Shown in pieces: positions 1 through 7,756 of a stretch of DNA of 64,000 nt (the stretch's first letter is position 1; each line of letters begins with the position of its first letter). The DNA is from Sulfurimonas autotrophica DSM 16294 (GTDB taxonomy: Bacteria; Campylobacterota; Campylobacteria; Campylobacterales; Sulfurimonadaceae). The stretch is taken from assembly GCF_000147355.1 (NCBI RefSeq), contig NC_014506.1:1984001-2048000 (forward strand), given 5' to 3'. The notes under the pieces are model-generated. The model ran no database searches. It saw nothing but the letters and a program-made list of their open reading frames with translations, and was not told the origin of the DNA. A program made the position numbers and the translations under genes.

Positions 1-133
1 TTAGTTTATTAAGTTGAAGTAAGATAAAATATAAGTTAAATAAAGGGGAAAGAAGTGGACTTATTTGATACATTTTACCTCAAGCTAAAAATCTCTCTAC
101 ACCTTCTAAAGAAGAAAATGTTGAGAGTGTAAG

Positions 134-1387
134 CTAAGCTCCTTTTTTCAGAAATTCACTAATCGCACTTACATCAGTAAACTTACCCTCGTGCTGTCTC
201 TTATTTTTAACATACTTGTTAAGAGTCGTACTTACATTTCTATGTCCAAGTTGAGAACTTACAGAAACTATCCCTACACTATCTTTTTGTTTATTGATAA
301 GATTAGTCGCAAATGTATGTCTCAGATTATAAAATCTTCTGTAAGGTATTTTACAATATTTTAAATATGATTTCCAAGTACCTTTACTAACCATAGACGG
401 GTTTTTATAGTTCTTTTTCTCTTGTGTTAAAAATACATAATCTGATTCAACATCTTCAAACAATTCATACTGATTTACTAGTAGATTAAATGATTCATCA
501 TTCATATCAATTATTCTCTTACCGCTATAAGTTTTGGTTCCTTTAACTCTACCATTTCTAATAGTTTTGGTAATATCAATTTTCTTATTCACAAAATCAA
601 TATCTGCCCATGTAAGTGCAACCAGTTCTCCACTTCTTATTCCAGTTCCAGCAGATAGGTAAATCATATTCTTTAACTGTCTTCTTGTTCTCGACCAAAC
701 TTTATGAGTTGTTTCATCTATGTAGTCATCAATACTAGTTAAGATTGTTGTCATCTCTGTATCTGTATATACAATCTCATCATCATCCTCTCTAACTGGG
801 TTATATTTTTGAGCATTCACAACTGGATTAACTTTAATATACTCTTTTTGCTTTGCTTGTACTAGAATAATATTCAACACACTTCTAATATCTTTTACGG
901 TTTTTCTCTTAAAGTTCTTCAGAACCCATATCTGCCAATCATCAATATCAGAAGTTTTAATTTTATTAAGCCTATACCCTTTAAAATATGGTGAAATATA
1001 GGCATTGAATTTTTGTTTGTATTCTTTAATTGTATCAATAGATATATTATTTAAAGCCAATTTTTTATCGAATGCTTCTTCATAGAAATCTTCCAAAAGT
1101 GGGATTTTACTCTCCTCATCATCCCCTAACCTTTCTAAATCATATTCTGCTTTTAGATTACTCAAATCCCATAGTAATTGTTTGTCATGTTTTTCTACAT
1201 AGTTAATATTTTTTTTCAGATAATCAAAGCCAGTAGATTTATTTACTTTTTCAGTTTTTCCTCTGAATGTCAATACACCCCTGATGTAAAGTTTTCCATC
1301 CCTTTCTCTAAAACCTATCGTTCCATACTCTCTATCATAAAAAGCTGGGTCCTGAGCTTCAGCTAGTTTTTTCTCTATAGCATCCAT
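134..1387 (-). CDS. Tyrosine recombinase (island integrase)
   Basis: 417 aa phage-type integrase that would insert and excise the island at a tRNA gene. The N-terminal third is a SAM-like/AP2-type DNA-binding region. The catalytic domain shows Arg251 in GIRSGEL, the YNLRHTFATN box (Arg356, His357; the usual first His of this box is Tyr), the LGHRNVSTT motif, and the nucleophile Tyr392 in LNKYV. It is last in a two-gene unit: its ATG overlaps the stop of the upstream gene (TAATG). Length and motifs are normal for integrases of tRNA-borne islands. The matching attachment site is presumably the tRNA-Ser end at 7646-7705, with the intact tRNA left of the window. The family is certain; the target is inferred. 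Confidence 0.93.
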   Translation of the reverse strand: MDAIEKKLAEAQDPAFYDREYGTIGFRERDGKLYIRGVLTFRGKTEKVNKSTGFDYLKKNINYVEKHDKQLLWDLSNLKAEYDLERLGDDEESKIPLLEDFYEEAFDKKLALNNISIDTIKEYKQKFNAYISPYFKGYRLNKIKTSDIDDWQIWVLKNFKRKTVKDIRSVLNIILVQAKQKEYIKVNPVVNAQKYNPVREDDDEIVYTDTEMTTILTSIDDYIDETTHKVWSRTRRQLKNMIYLSAGTGIRSGELVALTWADIDFVNKKIDITKTIRNGRVKGTKTYSGKRIIDMNDESFNLLVNQYELFEDVESDYVFLTQEKKNYKNPSMVSKGTWKSYLKYCKIPYRRFYNLRHTFATNLINKQKDSVGIVSVSSQLGHRNVSTTLNKYVKNKRQHEGKFTDVSAISEFLKKGA

Positions 1388-1665
1388 TATGCAACCCTCC
1401 TTCTTTTTCTTTGTAGTGTATGGTTTATAGATTTGTGAATATAAATCTCGCCATCCATATGTTTGTAGTGTTTGCCAAACTGGTAATTACCACTCTCCAC
1501 GACTCTGTTATACATTTGTCTATAACTTAAATCATTATTTCTTGCTGTATCTGTAATTGAAATCCAATCTGGAAAAAACTCTATAATTTCACTTAGTGAA
1601 ACCATTCTTGTGTATATACTTTCTAACAAATCTCTATCTGAGATATTTATGATATTTGCTTTCAT
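1387..1665 (-). CDS. Small basic protein coupled to integrase (possible excisionase)
   Basis: 92 aa protein whose stop codon overlaps the integrase start, so the two are translationally coupled. The middle (WISITDTARNNDLSYRQMYNRV) looks like a helix-turn-helix for choosing a DNA site, and the C-terminus is strongly basic (QRKRRRVA). I do not recognise a named family. Size, charge and position just upstream of an integrase suggest a recombination directionality factor or a small regulator of the integrase, but this is inference from context. Confidence 0.7.
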   Translation of the reverse strand: MKANIINISDRDLLESIYTRMVSLSEIIEFFPDWISITDTARNNDLSYRQMYNRVVESGNYQFGKHYKHMDGEIYIHKSINHTLQRKRRRVA

Positions 1666-1815
1666 ATCATTTCCTAATATTTGTTACCATCTAGTGGCTT
1701 AATCCCTTTTATTAGTGATACCACCTAAGTCTGTATCTTCACTCATTTTACATTTTAAAATCAGATAATATAGATAAATCCCCTTATTATTAAAAGAATT
1801 AACGGATTTGTTTTT

Positions 1816-2193
1816 TTACCTAACTAGACACTCTCTAACATCTTCTATCGTTGGGGTATAATAATTTAATGTCGTTGATATATTTTTATGAGACATAAGT
1901 GCCTGAGTTAATTTTGGGTTTATTCCATTCATCGACATTTGAGTAATTAAGCCCTTTCTAAAGCTGTGAGTTGAAAATTCTTTACCTAGTACCAACTGTA
2001 TCAACTGGTTAAAATCCTTAGTAAACCCAATATGATTTAAATTTCCTCTCTTGGAATTTCTTTTATGGATAAAATATGAATCTTTATCATCTTCATTTTG
2101 TATCAACTTTTTTAAAGTAGATACAGATTTATTTGAAAGAGGGATATCTTGAATATCTAAAAATGTAGTGTAAGATAACTGTTGAAGAGGGGA
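1816..2193 (-). pseudogene. C-terminal remnant of a second tyrosine recombinase
   Basis: The open frame holds only the end of an integrase catalytic domain: a THSFRKG box (His, Arg), an LMSHKNISTT segment and the nucleophile Tyr in TLNYYTP. The first catalytic Arg region and the whole N-terminal domain are missing. The frame runs back to a stop codon at 2194-2196 with no ATG; the first usable codon is TTG near 2106. It resembles the 134-1387 integrase only in the family motifs, so it is likely the scar of an older element in the same site rather than a duplicate. The catalytic fragment could not recombine DNA on its own. Confidence 0.8.
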
Positions 2194-2251
2194 TTAAATC
2201 TTGTTTAAAGTTATCTTGATTTGAGGGGCATTATTATGAATAAAAATATCT

Positions 2252-3112
2252 TTAATAATATTGACAACTTTTAATAACTTTATAATTATCAAATTCTAAA
2301 TCTATAAAGTTAAACTCTACTAACTTATAAACTTCACTCTTTGTTGCATGTGAAATTATATCTATAAATATAGTTCTAATTTTCTTTTTATTATTGGTGA
2401 TTTTATTTAAATAAATTAAAGGATAATATAGCTGTAATAGCGTGAATGTTTTTCTTGATTTTAAACCTTGCTTAGCTTCAAAAATAATAATTTCATCTTC
2501 ATTTTCTAATACTAAATCTATCTCAAATTGAAAACCTTTATTTATTTTTTTTATACCAAATGTAGTTTTGAATTCTAACTCAAAGTTTGTTTTAATCTTA
2601 CCAAATTGTCCATATAATAATCTTCTATAATTCAATTGTTGTTGAAAAACTGTAATATTATCACTATCTATAAAATCATTAATTATTCCAATTGCCAATG
2701 CTTTATTTAAATAAGCATTTTCATTTTTATGAAAATCTTTTAATGTTAATGGAATAAAAGTGTCTATTTGAGTTAAATATTCAAGATTGATTTTTAAAAA
2801 CTCCACTTCATCTAAATTATAAAATATATTACCTTTAAAAAAGAAAAACTCACCTTGACCACATCGTATGGGCATTAAATCATTTTGTACCAAATAATCT
2901 GATAAATCTTCTCTCTTATACAGAGGAATCCAATTACCAGGTTTTGGTTTATTAAGTAACTTGGAGCTAAATGCATTATGATTTTTATCAAATATATTTA
3001 TATGATTGCTATTTGGACAAAACTTATCATTTGAACTTAAAAAATCATTTATATAGGTTATACTTTTTGTATTAAATATTTCAATAACTTCTATCCAATC
3101 ATTTTTAGCCAT
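2252..3112 (-). CDS. PD-(D/E)XK nuclease-like protein
   Basis: 286 aa protein of no family that I can name with confidence. The C-terminal half has a PD-(D/E)XK nuclease core: FEIDLVLENEDEIIIFEAKQ, giving Asp199 and Glu212-x-Lys214 on adjacent strands, followed by a conserved-looking Gln/Arg region (KQGLKSRK). The N-terminal half has no motif I recognise and may bind DNA or sense the target. It lies 29 bases downstream of the DndC-like gene on the same strand and probably shares its transcript, so the pair may form a modification/restriction unit. Base composition is very AT-rich compared with the core genes, as expected for an acquired gene. Nuclease fold likely; substrate unknown. Confidence 0.72.
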   Translation of the reverse strand: MAKNDWIEVIEIFNTKSITYINDFLSSNDKFCPNSNHINIFDKNHNAFSSKLLNKPKPGNWIPLYKREDLSDYLVQNDLMPIRCGQGEFFFFKGNIFYNLDEVEFLKINLEYLTQIDTFIPLTLKDFHKNENAYLNKALAIGIINDFIDSDNITVFQQQLNYRRLLYGQFGKIKTNFELEFKTTFGIKKINKGFQFEIDLVLENEDEIIIFEAKQGLKSRKTFTLLQLYYPLIYLNKITNNKKKIRTIFIDIISHATKSEVYKLVEFNFIDLEFDNYKVIKSCQYY

Positions 3113-3141
3113 TATTATTTTCTTGAAAGTATTTTATCACT

Positions 3142-4398
3142 TTATGCTACTTTTAAAATTTGATGACGATAACTATGTTCTTTTTGCATTAAGTCTTCTA
3201 TGAGCTTTACAGGAATATTATTTTTTTCACAGATACTCTCTATAAATTTTTTTTCTTGACCATTAAAAGATTTAACTGATTCATAATCTACAAGACGACC
3301 AGCTTGATTAGACATTGTTATTGCTGTTTCAAAAAAATCTCCATCATTAAGCCACTCTTTTTGAATTTGTACTATTTCCTCATCTGAAATTAATTTTTTT
3401 GACCCCATTTTCCCAGCATTAATTAATGTTTGCTCAATTTCTAATAATTCTTCTAAGAATTCCTTTCGTACTGAAAGAAGAAATGGACCAACAGATTTTT
3501 GACCATTTCTACGACGAGGTTGTCTTTTATCATGGTCGTAACGATATTCTTCAAGTTTATTTCTAAAATGATGTAATGGTTCCATCCATTCGTCACCTTT
3601 ATTTCTCATCATATTTTCCATAGATTTATCTTTGCTAACAACAGTACAAACCCAACATCCAAAACGAGTTTTTCCACATGAAGCCGCTTCTGGATTAAGT
3701 GCTATATTACAGTCAGCTTCCCCTGAACCTTTATCATATAAAACCATCATATCATTATGTTTTCCCCATGGAGCAGGATACTTACTTAAATATGTCCATA
3801 CATCAGCATTTGTCCAGTCTTTAACAGGTGAATAAACAAATGCATTAGGAATTTCACTATGCTTTGAAAATCCTCTGTGATTTTCATCTCGTTTTTCTAT
3901 TGATTGAGCACGGGCTTGCGATTCATCAGAACGAACACCAAGAAGCATTAATATTGACTCATTTTTTATTGTAAGAGACTTTAAAAAATTAGTAGCAGGT
4001 TTGATTTTTAGTCTATCAGTACACCAACGAAAATTTTGATTAGGAGATGGGTAACCTTTCCCTAAAAGAAGTGTCCAAAAGCTATCAGTAACTTTTGGTT
4101 TAAGAAGATTAACCTCCATATTAAGTTTTTCTTTTTTGATATATTTGTCAATTTGAGTTAATTTATTTCCTGTATAGTCTTCAATTACTGGCATCTCTAC
4201 ACCAGTATCTGAAGAAACTATGTAAACTTTTTTTGCTTGTTTTTTTTCTGCACGAAGTTCTAGTAACATCTCTGTAACTAACTGAAGAACAGTTGTTGAA
4301 TCTTTTCCACCTGAAAATGTAACTACCCATGGACGAGTATCAGCTAAAAATTCTTTTTTTAATCTATCGATAACTGTTCTTATTTTAGTTTCTAACAT
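3142..4398 (-). CDS. DndC-like sulfurtransferase (PP-loop ATPase/PAPS reductase family)
   Basis: 418 aa protein with the PP-loop SGGKDS at residues 29-34, then SSDTGVEMP, FRWCTDRLK and LLGVRSDES, which are hallmarks of the DndC/SspD branch that activates the DNA backbone for sulfur insertion (phosphorothioation). A cysteine cluster (EADCNI, then ASCGKTRFGCWVC) fits the DndC iron-sulfur cluster. It is shorter than typical DndC, mainly at the C-terminus. No dndB, dndD, dndE, sspB, sspC or cysteine desulfurase gene is present in the island; sulfur could come from a chromosomal IscS-type enzyme (inference). A -10 box lies at 4433-4438. The family is firm; whether it modifies DNA without the usual partners is open. 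Confidence 0.85.
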   Translation of the reverse strand: MLETKIRTVIDRLKKEFLADTRPWVVTFSGGKDSTTVLQLVTEMLLELRAEKKQAKKVYIVSSDTGVEMPVIEDYTGNKLTQIDKYIKKEKLNMEVNLLKPKVTDSFWTLLLGKGYPSPNQNFRWCTDRLKIKPATNFLKSLTIKNESILMLLGVRSDESQARAQSIEKRDENHRGFSKHSEIPNAFVYSPVKDWTNADVWTYLSKYPAPWGKHNDMMVLYDKGSGEADCNIALNPEAASCGKTRFGCWVCTVVSKDKSMENMMRNKGDEWMEPLHHFRNKLEEYRYDHDKRQPRRRNGQKSVGPFLLSVRKEFLEELLEIEQTLINAGKMGSKKLISDEEIVQIQKEWLNDGDFFETAITMSNQAGRLVDYESVKSFNGQEKKFIESICEKNNIPVKLIEDLMQKEHSYRHQILKVA

Positions 4399-4432
4399 AT
4401 GTATATTTAGTACCTTTTTTTATATAAATAGA

Positions 4433-4438
4433 ATTATA
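4433..4438 (-). promoter_or_regulatory. -10 box of the DndC-like/nuclease unit
   Basis: TATAAT on the minus strand, about 34 bases before the start codon of the DndC-like gene, with an AAAAGG ribosome-binding stretch between them. No clear -35 box is seen. Confidence 0.5.
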
Positions 4439-4538
4439 CTTTATTAAGATTAGATTATATTAATAAAATTCTTGAGACATCTTAAATTCTATAAATTCAA
4501 ATTGTATATGCCCTTCAAATTTAATTTAAATATATTCA

Positions 4539-5294
4539 TTACTCTGAAATAATATATACATTTTCAAGTAGTTCTTTGATACTTTCTTGTAGTTTCCCTA
4601 CCCCTGCACTTTTTAAAATATTTCGTATTGTATTTGACTCAACTGCTTCTAATAATGGTAGAAATTCTAAATAATCCTTTTTAGGATTATCTGTTAAAAC
4701 TATACTTTCTTCTCCATCTAGCATAGTTGCTAGTCTAATAACATCTGTAAGGTGTTTCTTGGCATCAGGGTGATTATCTTTTAAAAGATTTATATGAGCA
4801 TGCATTTTTAGAGGGATTAGAACTTCAGGAGTTGCTACATGAAGCCCATCAATATTTGTAGTGTGTTTTATCAGTAACTCAAAATAATCTTTGTCTAAAA
4901 GTATTGCAGATAAATAATCATAGAACTCAGGTGTTTTGATAGGGATAATATGACTATCTTTTAGAATTTCTGAATCTTCTGTATGTATTGCAAACAGTTC
5001 AATTTGCTCAGGATATGTTTTATCCTCACTATCAAGAAATCTAAATAAATTATGTCTAGAATCATTATCGGTTCGTTGCTTAGTTTTGTACCCAGCAACT
5101 TCAATAAACCCAAGTAATTTTTTAATAAACTCTTCATTGTTTTTTGAGATAACAACTAAATCTATATCTTTAGTTGCACGAGCCACAAATCCTAAATCAT
5201 TCATAACCATAGCAGTTGCAAGTCCACCAATAACCACATAGTCTTCGCTGTAATCTTTAAAATAATCTGTAAAATTTACTAAACCTTGAATCAA
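4539..5294 (-). CDS. AbiEii-like nucleotidyltransferase toxin
   Basis: 251 aa protein with the DNA polymerase beta-type nucleotidyltransferase signature: VIGGLATAMV (Gly23-Gly24) followed by Asp43-x-Asp45 in TKDIDLVV. This matches the toxin half of type IV AbiE-like systems, which act on tRNA or nucleotides to stop growth during phage infection (family knowledge). The start overlaps the stop of the upstream winged-helix gene by four bases (ATGA), the usual antitoxin-first order. The C-terminal part is helical with no second catalytic motif. It could also be a plain MNT-family protein, but the partner gene supports the AbiE assignment. Confidence 0.8.
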   Translation of the reverse strand: MIQGLVNFTDYFKDYSEDYVVIGGLATAMVMNDLGFVARATKDIDLVVISKNNEEFIKKLLGFIEVAGYKTKQRTDNDSRHNLFRFLDSEDKTYPEQIELFAIHTEDSEILKDSHIIPIKTPEFYDYLSAILLDKDYFELLIKHTTNIDGLHVATPEVLIPLKMHAHINLLKDNHPDAKKHLTDVIRLATMLDGEESIVLTDNPKKDYLEFLPLLEAVESNTIRNILKSAGVGKLQESIKELLENVYIISE

Positions 5295-6298
5295 TTTATC
5301 ATACCTTTTATATCATTATATAGTTCACTCATAGCATCCATTACTCTACTATCTTCTACACTAACAGTATCTTTAAGAGATAAATATAGAGAGATTTTAT
5401 CCACAATGTCATTTTGAATTTGAAGTGGTGAGTATCGCCATAATTCAAGTTCTATTAGCTCATTATCATACTCTTTTTCATATATAGATATTGGATTGTC
5501 TTGTTTTAGTATTTTATCAAATTGTTTTTTCTCAACCGCATAGATAGGTTTATAGTTTGTAATGTTTGTATAGACTGACAATGCACTATAAGAAGCTTTC
5601 ACTTTTTCCTCAAAATATACTAAATCTTCTTTTTTAATAAAAACTCTATCTTGAACAGGAGATTTTAACTTGTTAAACATATTATCAATTTCAATATCTC
5701 GGTTTAATGAGTATTCATTCTTTCGTCCAATAGACTCTTTAGATAATAGCTCAAACTCAACTAGTTCATTTAAAGCCCTACTTGTACTCATCTTAGTAAC
5801 ATTAAATATGTCGGCACTCTCATTAATATCTAACTCAAAATATCTTTGTGAATAGGCATAAATTAAGATAGTTTGGGCTAATTTAGAGAGTTTTTTATTT
5901 GTACTCTTTTTCTTCTTAGTATTAATATCTTTTAAGTATATCAACAACTGTGGCAAATAAATAGATTCATCTGATATAAAAGAGATAGCATTTTCAATTA
6001 AATATTTTTTAGTAGAACTACTAATATTTTCTATGCTTAAAGCAATAGGTAAAGAGAGAGCTTCTTTAAAGAGCGATAAATGTTTTTTAATACTTTGTAA
6101 GTCTTGTTCATGAGTATGTAAAACAACTACATTAACATTCTCTATCTCAATGGTAAAAATTTCATAATTACTTTTTATCGCAACTGGTAATGATTTCTTA
6201 TACTCTAACTTCATATGGCTTATAGATACATCTAAATGTAATATTTTTTCAAGATATGAAATTAGTTGATTTTTATTCTTCATATCTAATTGTAACAT
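5291..6298 (-). CDS. AbiEi-like winged-helix antitoxin/regulator
   Basis: 335 aa protein with a winged helix-turn-helix in the middle (about residues 140-200: ESADIFNVTKMSTSRALNEL, then LLSKESIGRKNEYSL as the wing). This MarR-like arrangement is seen in antitoxins paired with nucleotidyltransferase toxins. The N-terminal part has several Ile/Ser-rich strands and no catalytic motif. It precedes the toxin with a four-base overlap. The promoter region just upstream has a long inverted repeat (6309-6353), so autoregulation is likely. The pairing is well supported; the exact subfamily is not. Confidence 0.75.
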   Translation of the reverse strand: MLQLDMKNKNQLISYLEKILHLDVSISHMKLEYKKSLPVAIKSNYEIFTIEIENVNVVVLHTHEQDLQSIKKHLSLFKEALSLPIALSIENISSSTKKYLIENAISFISDESIYLPQLLIYLKDINTKKKKSTNKKLSKLAQTILIYAYSQRYFELDINESADIFNVTKMSTSRALNELVEFELLSKESIGRKNEYSLNRDIEIDNMFNKLKSPVQDRVFIKKEDLVYFEEKVKASYSALSVYTNITNYKPIYAVEKKQFDKILKQDNPISIYEKEYDNELIELELWRYSPLQIQNDIVDKISLYLSLKDTVSVEDSRVMDAMSELYNDIKGMIN

Positions 6299-6308
6299 AA
6301 ATTTTATC

Positions 6309-6353
6309 TATGTAACTATAAATAAGTTATAGACATTTAATATATGTTACATA
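6309..6353. promoter_or_regulatory. Inverted-repeat operator upstream of the AbiE-like pair
   Basis: TATGTAAC at 6309-6316 is repeated in inverse as GTTACATA at 6346-6353, with a smaller palindrome CTATAA-n5-TTATAG (6316-6332) inside. It begins 10 bases upstream of the antitoxin start. AbiEi proteins are known to repress their own promoter through inverted repeats, so this is a likely operator. Confidence 0.55.
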
Positions 6354-6667
6354 AAATATTATTTCAGTTAGTTCGAATCTCTAATTATCCTTCGAACTCT
6401 AATCATAAATAGTTGTTTAGAATGATAAATAAATATGAAATTATTTCGCTATAATACTCCCAATATAACAGTTTGTTACAGTAACAAAAATGAAAATTGT
6501 TACAGTAACAGAGTTACCTCATACTTAACTACAAAATACCTCCCTATATAGGTGGTTTGATTGGGTTTATGATGTTATTAAATTGAGTAACTGTAACAAA
6601 TGTATAGAGGGTGTTGAAACCACCAGCTGTAGGGGTGTTGTTTGATATAATTATTACCCAACCATTT
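6354..6667. repeat. Gene-free region with repeated TGTTACAGTAACA palindromes
   Basis: No open frame of note lies between the AbiE-like pair and the HEPN/MNT pair. The region holds two perfect copies of TGTTACAGTAACA (6474-6486 and 6498-6510) and a related GTAACTGTAACA (about 6587-6597). A plus-strand TATAAT lies at about 6450, and an inverted repeat GGTGGTTT/AAACCACC spans about 6551-6624. A short match to a tRNA T-loop (TTCGAATCTCT) lies at 6372-6382. A short untranslated RNA or a regulatory/replication region is possible. The function is unknown. Confidence 0.5.
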
Positions 6668-6695
6668 TTCGAATCTCTGAGGGTCCACCATTTTT
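6668..6695. repeat. Internal att-like repeat (tRNA-Ser 3' end)
   Basis: This stretch reads as a tRNA T-loop to CCA end (TTCGAATCTCTG, then AGGGTCCACCA, then TTTTTA). It matches 7679-7706 except for one base (T for C in the T-stem). It carries only the last part of the tRNA, without the anticodon or variable arm. It is best explained as the right end of one element that inserted into the tRNA gene, now lying inside a larger composite island. Confidence 0.8.
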
Positions 6696-6838
6696 AAACC
6701 CCTAAAATACAAACTTCTAAAACATTTTAAAAACTCAAAAACCAAAATTTTAAGCTTTCAAAAAAACCACTTTCCATCCCATCAATTCATAGCACCCAGT
6801 TAAACTGCATTTATGATTTGAATTTAGGAAAAAATTGA

Positions 6839-7255
6839 CTACAAATTAGACATTTTTGAAATATCAACATCTAGTAATATACATACTTCATTGAAAATTT
6901 TGTTTGCAAAATCAGAAAATTCTTGAGCTTCTTTTATCGTAGGTTTACCATTTGGCAATAACCCCATATCACCAGGGTATCTTGAATCTATATATAAAGT
7001 ATTTGAATCTTCTAATATGTCTTCATTCTCTATTTGCAAATATTTTTCAACTCTGTCTTTTAACATAAGTACATCATGTTTTTTTGGTATTTTTTGAGTA
7101 TTATATTCTAAGAGTGCTTTTAACGATTTTTCTATGGATTGTTGAGCATGAAAAGATGTCATATGCGTAATTAACTCTTCATCTTTAATTTTTTCCAATA
7201 CTAATATATCGCCGTAGGAAGCTTTTAACCACTCTAAAGCTAGTGCAGAACTCAT
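6839..7255 (-). CDS. HEPN-domain protein (HEPN/MNT toxin-antitoxin)
   Basis: 138 aa helical protein with the HEPN core FHAQQSIEKSLKALL (residues 35-49), KKHDVLML, and a DSRYPGD segment near residue 90. HEPN proteins paired with a minimal nucleotidyltransferase form toxin-antitoxin modules, with HEPN as the RNase or its target. The classical R-x4-6-H RNase motif is not obvious here, so the exact activity is uncertain. The start overlaps the stop of the MNT gene by four bases. The pair sits alone between two tRNA-end repeats. Confidence 0.85.
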   Translation of the reverse strand: MSSALALEWLKASYGDILVLEKIKDEELITHMTSFHAQQSIEKSLKALLEYNTQKIPKKHDVLMLKDRVEKYLQIENEDILEDSNTLYIDSRYPGDMGLLPNGKPTIKEAQEFSDFANKIFNEVCILLDVDISKMSNL

Positions 7256-7584
7256 AAAAGAACAATCCCTTTATTTAAAAGTTCTTTTGAAAATGAACTA
7301 TTGAGTTCTACAAATTTTTGATGCATAGTTTTTGTGTGAACAATAAGGTCTATTGCTATATCGCTTCTTAAATCTCTTATTGCTCTTGAGACTTTTTTTG
7401 TCAATGTACTTTTTTCTTTAAAAGTTTGAGGAAGAAAATCATCTTTTGTTACCACATATAAATCGATATCACTATCATCAGTTGGATTTCCATACGCATA
7501 ACTTCCAAAAAGGATTACTTTATCTAGTTTTAATGGTTTTAATCTGATAATAATATTTTGTTTGATTATCTCTAAATCTTTCAT
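7252..7584 (-). CDS. MNT-domain minimal nucleotidyltransferase (antitoxin)
   Basis: 110 aa nucleotidyltransferase with LFGSYAYG (Gly27-Ser28) and DSDID (Asp39, Asp41), the GSx10DxD signature of MntA-type proteins. In the known HEPN/MNT pairs, the MNT protein neutralises HEPN by adding AMP groups to it (family knowledge). It is the first gene of the pair. The -10 box ends only six bases before the ATG and no Shine-Dalgarno is visible, so the mRNA is likely leaderless. Confidence 0.85.
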   Translation of the reverse strand: MKDLEIIKQNIIIRLKPLKLDKVILFGSYAYGNPTDDSDIDLYVVTKDDFLPQTFKEKSTLTKKVSRAIRDLRSDIAIDLIVHTKTMHQKFVELNSSFSKELLNKGIVLL

Positions 7585-7590
7585 AACATT

Positions 7591-7596
7591 ATTATA
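7591..7596 (-). promoter_or_regulatory. -10 box, probable leaderless promoter of the MNT gene
   Basis: TATAAT on the minus strand ends six bases from the ATG at 7584, which places the transcription start on or next to the start codon. ATAATGTTAT is repeated in tandem across it and may be an operator. Confidence 0.5.
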
Positions 7597-7645
7597 ACAT
7601 TATTTTTTCTTTTTTCTTTTTTTGTATTTATAGCTAAATTCATTT

Positions 7646-7705
7646 CTGAAAACCGGCGAGGGTCATACCTCCCAGGGTTCGAATCCCTGAGGGTCCACCA
7701 TTTTT
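7646..7705 (+). pseudogene. 3' fragment of tRNA-Ser(UGA): right end of the island
   Basis: The sequence follows tRNA-Ser(UGA) from the anticodon loop onward: TGA anticodon at 7647-7649, 3' anticodon stem ACCGG, a long variable arm (GAGG-loop-CCTC), T-stem CAGGG/CCCTG with loop TTCGAAT, acceptor strand AGGGTCC, then encoded ACCA and a T-run. The 5' half (acceptor, D-arm, anticodon 5' stem) is absent; the bases before 7646 do not fit a tRNA. This is the pattern left when an island inserts in the anticodon loop, with the intact tRNA remade at the far end, here left of the window. It is not a functional tRNA. Confidence 0.85.
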
Positions 7706-7743
7706 ATTTTAAATTTTCACAAAAAATTACAGCATATATAATG

Positions 7744-7749
7744 TATAAT
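7744..7749 (+). promoter_or_regulatory. -10 box, probable leaderless promoter of hrpB
   Basis: TATAAT ends seven bases before the ATG at 7757, with no Shine-Dalgarno between. It lies just outside the island end, so the promoter is chromosomal. Confidence 0.5.
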
Positions 7750-7756
7750 ACTTTAT

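Noticed and set aside
134-1387. Integrase considered as the integron integrase for the attC-like array
   Set aside because: It lies 52 kb away, is coupled to an island gene next to a tRNA-type attachment site, and I saw no IntI-specific extra helix region.
7646-7705. A functional tRNA-Ser gene
   Set aside because: The 5' half, including acceptor and D-arm, is absent; only the 3' part from the anticodon loop is present.
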